Assembly (NCBI GenBank): GCA_002480165.1
Contig: DLBP01000038.1
Coordinates: 1 to 11,235, forward strand
Direction: 5' to 3'
Source of the DNA: Proteobacteria bacterium UBA7821
GTDB taxonomy: Bacteria > Pseudomonadota > Gammaproteobacteria > Comchoanobacterales > Comchoanobacteraceae
DNA length: 11,235 bases
The translations under genes were made by a program, and so were the position numbers. Below are positions 1 to 5,891 of the stretch, one piece after another. Within the stretch, counting starts at the first letter, position 1. Each line of letters begins with the position of its first letter. Below the pieces are notes generated by a model. That model saw only the letters and a program-made list of their open reading frames with translations, was not told the DNA's origin and did no database searches.

Positions 1-263
1 GTAATAGCGCCACAATCACCATGATGCGCTTCTGCTGGATTGATGTGGAATGATGGTGTTCCGGTACTCGACAAAGTGGCAGAAAACTTGTTTGCAATAA
101 TGCCTGACTTACCGGTGCCTGTTGTAATGACATGACCCATTTGGCCCTGCATTGCGTTGATGGCCCTTTCGAAAGCCGTCTCATCTAGGTTTGTCAGTTG
201 CTCGAGAGCAGAGATTTGCTGTTGAATCAGTGTCTGAGCGTAGTGGTATGCGGGTATGTCCAT
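1..263 (-). CDS. kdsD: Arabinose-5-phosphate isomerase, SIS domain (5' part only)
   Basis: KdsD interconverts ribulose 5-phosphate and arabinose 5-phosphate in the cytoplasm, the first step towards Kdo for LPS. About 87 N-terminal residues are visible and the gene continues beyond the left edge. Visible SIS-domain marks are the phosphosugar loop GTGKSG at residues 49-54, then SSTGTPSF near 66-72 and the NPAEAHHGDCG segment near 75-85, which matches the conserved PAEA-HGD stretch of the KdsD family. The loop has Thr where Met, Val or Ile is more usual. Two in-frame ATGs exist, at 269 and 263. A GAGA Shine-Dalgarno-like stretch (271-274) lies one base from the first but seven from the second, so I chose 263. 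The gene is divergent from mlaC, the arrangement known from pseudomonads, where kdsD heads a kdsD-kdsC-lpt cluster. The C-terminal CBS domains lie outside the window and cannot be checked. Confidence 0.92.
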   Translation of the reverse strand, partial: MDIPAYHYAQTLIQQQISALEQLTNLDETAFERAINAMQGQMGHVITTGTGKSGIIANKFSATLSSTGTPSFHINPAEAHHGDCGAI

Positions 264-290
264 TGTCATGTCTCAAAATTAACACAGTCG

Positions 291-320
291 ATTTTAAAAG
301 TCCAGTTTACGACTTAAAAT
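291..320. promoter_or_regulatory. Candidate overlapping divergent promoters for kdsD and mlaC inside a dyad
   Basis: Two TAAAAT hexamers, each 5/6 to the sigma-70 -10 consensus, sit back to back: one on the minus strand at 291-296 facing kdsD and one on the plus strand at 315-320 facing mlaC. They fall within an imperfect inverted repeat (293-302 and 311-320, AAGTC/GACTT core, 8-base spacer). The -35 region of each, 17 bp upstream, is only TTTTAA and overlaps the other promoter's -10. Transcription from the plus-strand site would begin near 327, leaving about 54 bases of leader before mlaC. The weak -35s make this a tentative call. Confidence 0.33.
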
Positions 321-364
321 ACTTGATTGATCATCAGATCTAGTTTAGCCTATGTAGGTTGTAT

Positions 365-372
365 AAAGGAGG
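365..372 (+). promoter_or_regulatory. Strong ribosome binding site deciding the mlaC start
   Basis: The stretch AAAGGAGG is a near-perfect Shine-Dalgarno sequence. Eight bases later, in frame, is TTG at 381. The more upstream in-frame TTG at 327 has nothing comparable in front of it, so 381 is the better start. Confidence 0.8.
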
Positions 373-380
373 TTGTCGGT

Positions 381-953
381 TTGTTTATCGCCCAGTTGTT
401 GATTTTTTTGTGGGTTTCACAAAGTTTTGCAGTTAGCCCTGTTGAGATAATCAACGAAATCGACAAGAAAATCAATTTAATCGTTCATGAAAACAAGCAG
501 GATGATCAGTTAACGCTAACCCAGTATCTCACCAGTGAGATGGTTGGCCAGATCGCTGTTTCCGATTTTATAGAACTGGTGCTTGGCGATGCCTGGCATG
601 ATGTGTCTGAGGAGAAGAAATCAGAGTTTCGCAATCAGTTTGTTAACTTGGTCGTTGATGATTATTCCTCAGTGATGAAAGCTTGGGCAGACCCATCTGT
701 CAGCTCAGAGTTCAAGATGTTTCCGATAGACGACAACCAAGTTGTGGCAAAAGTCTACGGGAAAATATCAGTTGATGGCGCCGATGATTTTTTATTGGTG
801 TTTGATTTTGTGAAAAAACAAGATCAGTGGTGTTTCTTAGATATGAGTGTTGCGGGTGTCAGTTTTTCAAAATTATATCAGGAAGAGTTTGCAACAACGA
901 TGTCAGATCGTGGCATTGATGGCTTGATTTCGATGCTGAAAAAACAAAATTAA
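381..953 (+). CDS. mlaC: Phospholipid-binding periplasmic protein MlaC (Ttg2D family)
   Basis: MlaC carries phospholipid across the periplasm between the outer-membrane MlaA-porin complex and the inner-membrane MlaFEDB complex. From the TTG at 381 the protein has 190 residues, near the family norm of about 200. Residues 1-17 form a short hydrophobic signal peptide ending in SFA, with cleavage before VSP; its n-region lacks a basic residue, which is atypical. Family marks are the LVLGDAWHDVSEEKKSEF segment in the first half and the C-terminal pattern GVSFSKLYQEEFATT...GIDGLISMLKKQN. murA follows after 14 bases, so the two are probably cotranscribed. The usual partners mlaF, mlaE, mlaD and mlaB are not adjacent although kdsD and murA flank the gene as in the ancestral locus. 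An in-frame TTG at 327 would add 18 residues, including two basic ones, but has no ribosome binding site. Confidence 0.9.
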   Translation: MFIAQLLIFLWVSQSFAVSPVEIINEIDKKINLIVHENKQDDQLTLTQYLTSEMVGQIAVSDFIELVLGDAWHDVSEEKKSEFRNQFVNLVVDDYSSVMKAWADPSVSSEFKMFPIDDNQVVAKVYGKISVDGADDFLLVFDFVKKQDQWCFLDMSVAGVSFSKLYQEEFATTMSDRGIDGLISMLKKQN

Positions 954-967
954 CCAAATAGATTGTT

Positions 968-2260
968 GTGAAGATGGATAAAGAAGTACTGTACGTTAAG
1001 GGGCCAAGCAAGATTGCGGGCGAGGTCGAAATTTCCAAAGCTAAAAATGCAATATTACCCATCCTAGCATCGACGGTGATGGTAAAAAATCCTGTGGTAA
1101 TTAATCAGGTTCCAGCGCTGCTTGATGTGACGAGTATGCTAACCCTATTAGGGCAGATGGGAGTAGACGTAACGGTGTCTCAGGACATGTCAATAGAGCT
1201 TGACGCAACCAAACTGTTTCGCCTAAAAGCACCAACCGATCTTGTTCAAGAAATGCGAGCTTCCTGTCTTGTACTTGGGCCAATGTTGTCTCGGTTCGGT
1301 TATGCAGAAGTTGCCATGCCAGGTGGTTGCGCGATTGGGACGCGCCCAATCGATATGCATTTAGATGGGTTTCGCAAAATGGGAGCGACCATTAAGTATC
1401 GAAATGGCTATGTGGTTGCGCGTTGTCGAGCAGGGCGGTTGAAAGGTGCTGACATCAAACTGCAGCAGGTGACCGTGACAGGTACTGAAAACTTAATGAT
1501 GGCTGCGGTTTTAGCAGAAGGGCGAACCACCATCATGAATGCTGCCAAAGAGCCGGAAGTGATCGATCTCGCTTTATTTTTAAATACCGTTGGTGCCAAC
1601 ATTCATGGTGCCGGCACAGACACCATCATCGTTGATGGGGTTGAGCAGCTGTCCTCAGGCTCTCATCACGTTCTATTTGATCGAATTGAGGCTGGGACCT
1701 ATTTGATTGCAGCTGCTGCAACACGGGGCTCTATTAAGATCAAGCATGTCGTCCCCTCTGTGTTGCGAGTGCTGCTTGAGAAGTTGGAAGAAGCCGGTGC
1801 TAACATTTGTACTGGTCCAGATTGGGTGTTGTTGGATATGCAAAATCAACGGCCGAAGGCCGTTAGTGTGGAAACCATGCCATATCCAGGGTTTTCAACA
1901 GATTTTCAAGCGCAATGGTCTATATTAAATGCGGTTGCTGATGGAGAGGCAACGATTGCCGAGCAAATATTTGATAATCGCTTCATGCACGTCAAAGAAC
2001 TGAAGAAAATGGCTGCCAATATCAAGCTGGACGGTAATACAATTATGACCAAGGGCCGATCTCATTTAACCGCTGCTGAAGTGTACGCAACAGATCTTCG
2101 CGCCTCAGCTTGTTTGATCATCGCGGGTATGCTTGCTCATGGAACCACCATCATCCGAGACATACGCCATGTTGATCGTGGCTATGAACTAATTGAAGAG
2201 AAAATGGTTCGTTTGGGGGTTGATTTGTACAGAAAGCAGGAGCCTGTCGAAAGTTTTTAA
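968..2260 (+). CDS. murA: UDP-N-acetylglucosamine 1-carboxyvinyltransferase MurA
   Basis: MurA transfers the enolpyruvyl group of phosphoenolpyruvate to UDP-N-acetylglucosamine, the first committed step of peptidoglycan precursor synthesis, in the cytoplasm. The 430 residues form the two-lobed EPSP-synthase-like fold. The catalytic Cys is residue 121 in MPGGCAIGTRPIDMH (Cys115 of E. coli), so the enzyme is of the fosfomycin-sensitive Cys type. Also visible are the substrate Lys-Asn pair K26-N27, the FSTDFQAQ segment with the catalytic Asp (Asp305 in E. coli), RFMHVKELKKM, and near the C-terminus DLRASACL and the DRGYE motif with its conserved Arg. An oddity is ISKAKNA where nearly all MurA proteins I know have ISGAKNA. 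The start is GTG at 968 or ATG at 974; neither has a clear ribosome binding site, and translation may depend on coupling to mlaC, 14 bases upstream. The usual ibaG neighbour is absent and rpoS follows. Confidence 0.97.
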   Translation: MKMDKEVLYVKGPSKIAGEVEISKAKNAILPILASTVMVKNPVVINQVPALLDVTSMLTLLGQMGVDVTVSQDMSIELDATKLFRLKAPTDLVQEMRASCLVLGPMLSRFGYAEVAMPGGCAIGTRPIDMHLDGFRKMGATIKYRNGYVVARCRAGRLKGADIKLQQVTVTGTENLMMAAVLAEGRTTIMNAAKEPEVIDLALFLNTVGANIHGAGTDTIIVDGVEQLSSGSHHVLFDRIEAGTYLIAAAATRGSIKIKHVVPSVLRVLLEKLEEAGANICTGPDWVLLDMQNQRPKAVSVETMPYPGFSTDFQAQWSILNAVADGEATIAEQIFDNRFMHVKELKKMAANIKLDGNTIMTKGRSHLTAAEVYATDLRASACLIIAGMLAHGTTIIRDIRHVDRGYELIEEKMVRLGVDLYRKQEPVESF

Positions 2261-2269
2261 CATATTGGC

Positions 2270-2298
2270 TTGCACACTGCGTTTAAATGTAGTAACAT
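2270..2298 (+). promoter_or_regulatory. Sigma-70-type promoter of rpoS
   Basis: TTGCAC (2270-2275, 5/6 to the -35 consensus) is followed after exactly 17 bases by TAACAT (2293-2298, 4/6 to the -10 consensus). It lies in the 71-base gap between the murA stop and the rpoS start. The predicted transcript begins near 2305, giving a leader of only about 27 bases. Confidence 0.6.
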
Positions 2299-2331
2299 AA
2301 AAGTAGTTAAACAACGAAAGGATGCGTTGAT

Positions 2332-3213
2332 ATGTTTGACATGGATGAAAACACCAGTCCCAACAGAACCAGTTATTCAAGTGAATCTCACGATCGTGAG
2401 TCTTCTTCAAAATCCGCCATTGAGTCTTATCTCCGAGAAATTGGTCATCATAAAATGATGTCAGCTTCAGCTGAGAAAGAATGTGCCCGTCTTGTGATCC
2501 AAGGTGATCGGGCTGCTCGTCAACGGATGATTGAGGCAAACCTAAGGCTTGTTGTTAAAATTGCAAGGAAATATCCAAATAGAGGATTGGCGCTGCTTGA
2601 CTTAATTGAAGAGGGCAATTTAGGCTTAATGCATGCGCTAGACAAGTACGATCCGGAAAAAGGTTTTCGTTTTTCAACCTACGCAACATGGTGGGTAAAA
2701 CAGCATATCGAGCGTGCTATTATGAACCAAAGTCGAGTGATACGCTTGCCAGTTCATGTTATCAAACGCCTTAATACGTGCCTGAGAGCTGGCTACAGTC
2801 TAACCGATGATGACAACAACGACCTGGATGTTAAAAAAATTGCAAATCACCTAGGCCTTGCTGAAAAAAATGTTCGAAATCTACTCGAGTTTAAAGCCGA
2901 TGTCAGTTCGCTTGACGTACCCATGTTTTCAGATTCTGATGCCACCATGGTGGATTATGTGTCAGATGGATCGATGGAATCTGCACCTGCATTTTGCAAA
3001 GCATCATTGGCAGAGAATATTGATAAATGGATGCTGTATTTAACAGATCTAGAGTCTCAGATCCTCATTTATCGATTTGGTCTTAAAGATCAAGACGCCA
3101 TGACTCTAGAGGAAGTGGGCAACATTGTTGGCTTAACCCGAGAGAGAGTGAGGCAGCTTCAGATCAAAGCGCTTGACAAGTTGAAAGATAAAATCGAATC
3201 AGATTTGCCCTAA
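2332..3213 (+). CDS. rpoS: RNA polymerase sigma factor, RpoS type
   Basis: This sigma-70-family protein directs RNA polymerase to promoters, and RpoS governs stationary-phase and stress genes. Its 293 residues compare with about 330 in E. coli. Region 1.2 starts near residue 29 (SAIESYLREIG). Region 2 is closest to RpoS: NLRLVVKIARKY..NRGLALLDLIEEGNLGL (70-99), GFRFSTYATWWVKQHIERAIMNQ (111-133) and the following IRLPVHVIKRLN (137-148). Region 4.2, with its helix-turn-helix, is TLEEVGNIVGLTRERVRQLQIKALDKL (258-284). Only about 28 residues precede region 1.2, roughly half the E. coli length, and the tail after region 4.2 is short. The ATG at 2332 has AAAGGA (2317-2322) nine bases upstream. The usual neighbours nlpD, pcm and surE are absent: murA precedes it and accB follows 61 bases after its stop. 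RpoD and RpoH are less likely: it lacks the long RpoD N-terminus, and region 2.4 reads as RpoS. Confidence 0.88.
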   Translation: MFDMDENTSPNRTSYSSESHDRESSSKSAIESYLREIGHHKMMSASAEKECARLVIQGDRAARQRMIEANLRLVVKIARKYPNRGLALLDLIEEGNLGLMHALDKYDPEKGFRFSTYATWWVKQHIERAIMNQSRVIRLPVHVIKRLNTCLRAGYSLTDDDNNDLDVKKIANHLGLAEKNVRNLLEFKADVSSLDVPMFSDSDATMVDYVSDGSMESAPAFCKASLAENIDKWMLYLTDLESQILIYRFGLKDQDAMTLEEVGNIVGLTRERVRQLQIKALDKLKDKIESDLP

Positions 3214-3216
3214 TAC

Positions 3217-3245
3217 TGTACAATTGTCAATCAGTTTGCTAGTAT
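3217..3245 (+). promoter_or_regulatory. Candidate extended -10 promoter for accBC
   Basis: TGTACA (3217-3222, 4/6 to the -35 consensus), a 17-base spacer and TAGTAT (3240-3245, 4/6 to the -10 consensus), preceded by TG at 3237-3238 as in extended -10 promoters. It lies just after the rpoS stop and about 30 bases before the accB start. Read-through from rpoS is equally possible because no terminator is visible between them. Confidence 0.4.
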
Positions 3246-3274
3246 ATGTGTGTATTGAATCACAGGTAAATCGT

Positions 3275-3697
3275 ATGGACATAGAAAAAGTACTCAAAAT
3301 ATTTGGAGATCATCCGGATCTTGCCTCTCTAGCAGTAGAAGAGCATGGCAGCCGCGTTGAACTATCGCGTTTCAATCCTGTCGTATCACCAACAGTCCCT
3401 GTCGAGCCTGTGACTCGGCCAACTGACGTTCCAATCAGTATCAACAGTGCCACATTAAATCACCAAATATGCTCGCCCATGGTTGGGACGGTTTACCTCA
3501 GTCCATCGCCTGGAGAGCCAACATATATCAGTATAGGCGATTATGTTAAACAGGGTGATGTTCTATGTTTGATTGAGGCCATGAAAATGTTCAACAAGAT
3601 TAAGGCAGACAAGTCTGGTTACGTTGTTGATATCCATGTCAGTAATGAGGGCGCTGTTGAGTTCAACCAGCCTATTGTATCAATAGAAGAGAGATAA
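3275..3697 (+). CDS. accB: Biotin carboxyl carrier protein of acetyl-CoA carboxylase
   Basis: AccB carries the biotin that shuttles carboxylate from biotin carboxylase (AccC) to the carboxyltransferase (AccA/AccD) in malonyl-CoA synthesis. It has 140 residues, against 156 in E. coli. The N-terminal helix region starts MDIEKVLKIF and is followed by a Pro/Val/Thr-rich linker (about 35-60) that is shorter than in E. coli and lacks its Ala/Gln-rich stretch. The biotinyl domain covers about 65-140: SPMVGTVY, a PSPGEP thumb-like insertion, and EAMKM with the biotin-accepting Lys at 104. The frame is open upstream to 3224, but the ATG at 3275 is the start: it gives the family's MDI N-terminus and has CAGGT (3263-3267) seven bases before it. 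The stop shares one base with the accC start (TAATG), so the two are translationally coupled. Confidence 0.95.
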   Translation: MDIEKVLKIFGDHPDLASLAVEEHGSRVELSRFNPVVSPTVPVEPVTRPTDVPISINSATLNHQICSPMVGTVYLSPSPGEPTYISIGDYVKQGDVLCLIEAMKMFNKIKADKSGYVVDIHVSNEGAVEFNQPIVSIEER

Positions 3698-5064
3698 TGC
3701 TAAATAAAGTTGTTGTTGCCAATCGAGGTGAAATCGCCCTTCGAATCATTCGAGCTTGCCGTGAACTGGGTATCAAAACCGTCGCCGTTTATTCTGAAGC
3801 AGATCAAGGTTCTATTCACGTTGGCTTGGCAGATGAGGCGTTGTGTATTGGTCCGGCACAACCACTGAAAAGCTATCTCAATCATGCGGCAATTCTTAGC
3901 GTGGCTGAGATAACTGGTGCTGACGCGATTCACCCTGGTTATGGCTTTTTATCTGAAAATGCAGATTTTTGTGAACAAGTGGAGAATTCTGGTTTCATTT
4001 TTATTGGGCCTCGTTCTGAAACTATCCGGTTAATGGCTAATAAAGTGTCGGCTATTCAGGCCATGCGTCGTGCTGGCGTGCCTTGTTTGGATAGCAGTCC
4101 TGTATTAAATAACCTATCCAATCCAGCTATTGAACAGCTCGCTGATGGCATTGGTTATCCAATACTCCTCAAAGCAGCCCAGGGTGGTGGTGGCAGAGGC
4201 ATGCACATTGTGCATGAGCCGAGCAAGTTAATAGATGAGTATCAGTCAGCAAAGCTTGAAGCACTCAGCGCTTTTGGTGATGACTCTATTTTTATGGAGA
4301 AGTTTTTGACCAACCCTTCACACATTGAAGTTCAGGTTCTCTGTGACCATGCTGGTAATGCCCTGCATTTTGGAGAAAGAGAGTGCTCGATACAACGTCG
4401 CAACCAGAAGATTATCGAAGAGGCAACTGCCGGATTTAAAATAACCGATCAGCAACGGGATAAGATTGGGCGTATTTGTGTATCTGCTTGCCGAGATATT
4501 GGTTATATTGGTGCTGGTACATTCGAATTTCTCTACCAAGAAGGTGAGTTTTACTTTATCGAGATGAACACAAGAATACAAGTTGAGCACCCTGTGACAG
4601 AGATGATTACCAATGTTGATCTGGTTAAAAGTCAGATAGAAATAGCCAGTGGTTTACCATTGCCATTTCAACAGTCTGATATTCACATGACCGGTCACGC
4701 AATTGAGTGCAGAATTAATGCGGAAAATCCATTTGATTTCACGCCTTCTCCAGGCCTTGTTTCTATGGTGCACTATCCCGGTGGTAACGGTGTTCGGTTC
4801 GATTCGCACATCTATTCGGGTTATCAGATACCCCACTACTATGATTCAATGATTGGTAAACTGATTTGTTACGCCAAAACACGTGAAGCAGCCATCGATA
4901 AAATGTATTCTGCTCTAGATGAGCTAATTATTGAGGGAGTTGAGACCAATATTCCACTTCACAAAGAGATTTTATCCGATGAATCATTCATCAAAGGAAA
5001 GACTCACATTCACTTTTTGCTCGAATTTTTCGAATCGTTCACAGAGACAGTTGCTGACCTTTGA
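3697..5064 (+). CDS. accC: Acetyl-CoA carboxylase, biotin carboxylase subunit
   Basis: AccC uses ATP and bicarbonate to carboxylate the biotin on AccB. It has 455 residues, close to 449 in E. coli. The N-terminal biotin carboxylase domain is seen in KVVVANRGEIALRIIRACRELG and HPGYGFLSENADF. The ATP-grasp domain contains K116 (MANKVSAI), K159, the glycine-rich loop GGGGRGM (163-169), the MEK segment at 200-202 and K238. The catalytic FIEMNTRIQVEHPVTEM carries Arg293, and the C-terminal domain holds GHAIECRINAE and YYDSMIGKL. Two differences from E. coli: residue 236 is Asn in QRRNQK (His in E. coli, though Asn also occurs in propionyl-CoA carboxylase relatives), and the next motif is EEATAG rather than EEAP. 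Adjacency to accB supports AccC over other acyl-CoA carboxylases. The downstream prmA seen in many relatives is absent. The last 26 bases overlap nusB on the other strand. Confidence 0.96.
   Translation: MLNKVVVANRGEIALRIIRACRELGIKTVAVYSEADQGSIHVGLADEALCIGPAQPLKSYLNHAAILSVAEITGADAIHPGYGFLSENADFCEQVENSGFIFIGPRSETIRLMANKVSAIQAMRRAGVPCLDSSPVLNNLSNPAIEQLADGIGYPILLKAAQGGGGRGMHIVHEPSKLIDEYQSAKLEALSAFGDDSIFMEKFLTNPSHIEVQVLCDHAGNALHFGERECSIQRRNQKIIEEATAGFKITDQQRDKIGRICVSACRDIGYIGAGTFEFLYQEGEFYFIEMNTRIQVEHPVTEMITNVDLVKSQIEIASGLPLPFQQSDIHMTGHAIECRINAENPFDFTPSPGLVSMVHYPGGNGVRFDSHIYSGYQIPHYYDSMIGKLICYAKTREAAIDKMYSALDELIIEGVETNIPLHKEILSDESFIKGKTHIHFLLEFFESFTETVADL
5039..5064. other. Tail-to-tail coding overlap of accC and nusB
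   Basis: The accC stop (TGA, 5062-5064) lies 26 bases beyond the nusB stop (complement of 5039-5041), so both strands code here. There is no room for an intergenic terminator and no stem-loop with a T-run was found on either strand nearby, so opposing transcripts should overlap. Confidence 0.85.
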
Positions 5065-5428
5065 CCATTGCGTCGAGTGTGGCATTGATGAACTTGTAGC
5101 TCATGGCGCCGCCAAATCGTTTGCACAGTTCGGTTGCCTCATTAATAGAAACATTGACAGGGATACTATTGTCATAGATGATTTCGTAACACGCTAGGTT
5201 CAAAATAGATAACTCAATGGTGTCTATCTTTTCCAGTGGAATACTAATATAAGTACTAATCGATTTAGCAATGGTATCCTGGTGGGAGTTTATTCCACTT
5301 AATGTTCTTTGGATGTAGGCTTCGTCAAGATTGGCGGGTATTTCCGCTGCTTGTATTTCTGTATGATTGACAAGGTGTGCATATATCTTCTGCATGACCC
5401 ATTCTCGTGATGCTTTGCGTTTACTCAT
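5039..5428 (-). CDS. nusB: Transcription antitermination factor NusB
   Basis: NusB pairs with NusE (ribosomal protein S10) to bind boxA in rRNA leaders and load the antitermination complex. This all-helical protein has 129 residues, against 139 in E. coli. It starts SKRKASREWVMQKIYAHL, matching the RRRARECAVQALYSWQ helix of the family. It then shows the conserved second half: IDTIELSILNLACYEII, IPVNVSINEATELCKRFGG and SYKFINATLDAMVK. ATG at 5428 overlaps the nrdR stop by four bases (ATGA), and GAGGT lies just upstream, so it is coupled to nrdR. Many gammaproteobacteria place riboflavin genes between nrdR and nusB; none is present here. Confidence 0.95.
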   Translation of the reverse strand: MSKRKASREWVMQKIYAHLVNHTEIQAAEIPANLDEAYIQRTLSGINSHQDTIAKSISTYISIPLEKIDTIELSILNLACYEIIYDNSIPVNVSINEATELCKRFGGAMSYKFINATLDAMVKGQQLSL

Positions 5429-5889
5429 AGGACCTCACTGGTGTTTTTTGCAATTTCGATAATATTTTTAAATGCGTCAACATCTTGAATAGATAAATAG
5501 ACTGACGCAAATCGTATGAATGCGACACTATCTAATTGCCTTAATTCATGCATGACGATTTTTCCAATTTGTTCAGATTCAATTTCTTTATCGCCCATGC
5601 TATAGATAGCTTGGATGATTGTCTGAAACAGTTGATCGATTCTACTCGATGAGATGGGCCGCTTTTCAATGGCTTTTAAGATACCGCGCTTTAACTTTGC
5701 CTCATCAAATGAACACCTGTTTTGGTTCCTCTTAATGATGCGAGGCATAGTCATTTCAATGGTTTCAATGGTATTAAAACGCATCTGACAGGAAGGGCAG
5801 TCGCGTCTTCTACGAATTTTTTTTCCGTTGTGGGTGATTCTGGAATCAATAACTCGTGTGTCAATGTGATGACAAAATGGGCAGTACAT
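5425..5889 (-). CDS. nrdR: Transcriptional repressor NrdR of ribonucleotide reductase genes
   Basis: NrdR senses ATP/dATP and represses ribonucleotide reductase operons through NrdR boxes. The 154 residues match the family length. The zinc ribbon has Cys3, Cys6, Cys31 and Cys34 with the basic stretch KKIRRRRD between the pairs. The ATP-cone domain follows (about 49-139): MPRIIKRNQNRCSFDEAKLKRGILKAIEKRP, with IESEQIGKIVMHEL and VAFIRFASVYLSIQDVDAF towards its end. It starts two bases after the glyA stop and overlaps nusB by four bases, so the three genes form one operon. No nrd gene or NrdR-box pair was recognised within the window. Confidence 0.97.
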   Translation of the reverse strand: MYCPFCHHIDTRVIDSRITHNGKKIRRRRDCPSCQMRFNTIETIEMTMPRIIKRNQNRCSFDEAKLKRGILKAIEKRPISSSRIDQLFQTIIQAIYSMGDKEIESEQIGKIVMHELRQLDSVAFIRFASVYLSIQDVDAFKNIIEIAKNTSEVL

Positions 5890-5891
5890 TA

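Noticed and set aside
327..380. Upstream TTG start of mlaC adding 18 residues.
   Set aside because: No ribosome binding site precedes 327, it coincides with the predicted transcription start, and AAAGGAGG at 365-372 sits inside the extension at ideal distance from TTG 381. The extension's two basic residues are a point in its favour, so it is not fully excluded.
2189..2539. 116-residue open frame on the minus strand across the murA-rpoS junction.
   Set aside because: It is antisense to the ends of two well-supported genes and to a promoter, and shows no recognisable domain or ribosome binding site.
3224..3274. Seventeen extra N-terminal residues for AccB.
   Set aside because: The extension does not match the family N-terminus, overlaps the candidate promoter, and the ATG at 3275 has a good ribosome binding site and the MDI start typical of AccB.
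5021..5033. Palindrome TCGAATTTTTCGA near the accC end as a terminator.
   Set aside because: The stem is only five AT-rich base pairs with a three-base loop, lies within the accC coding region, and has no following T-run on either strand.
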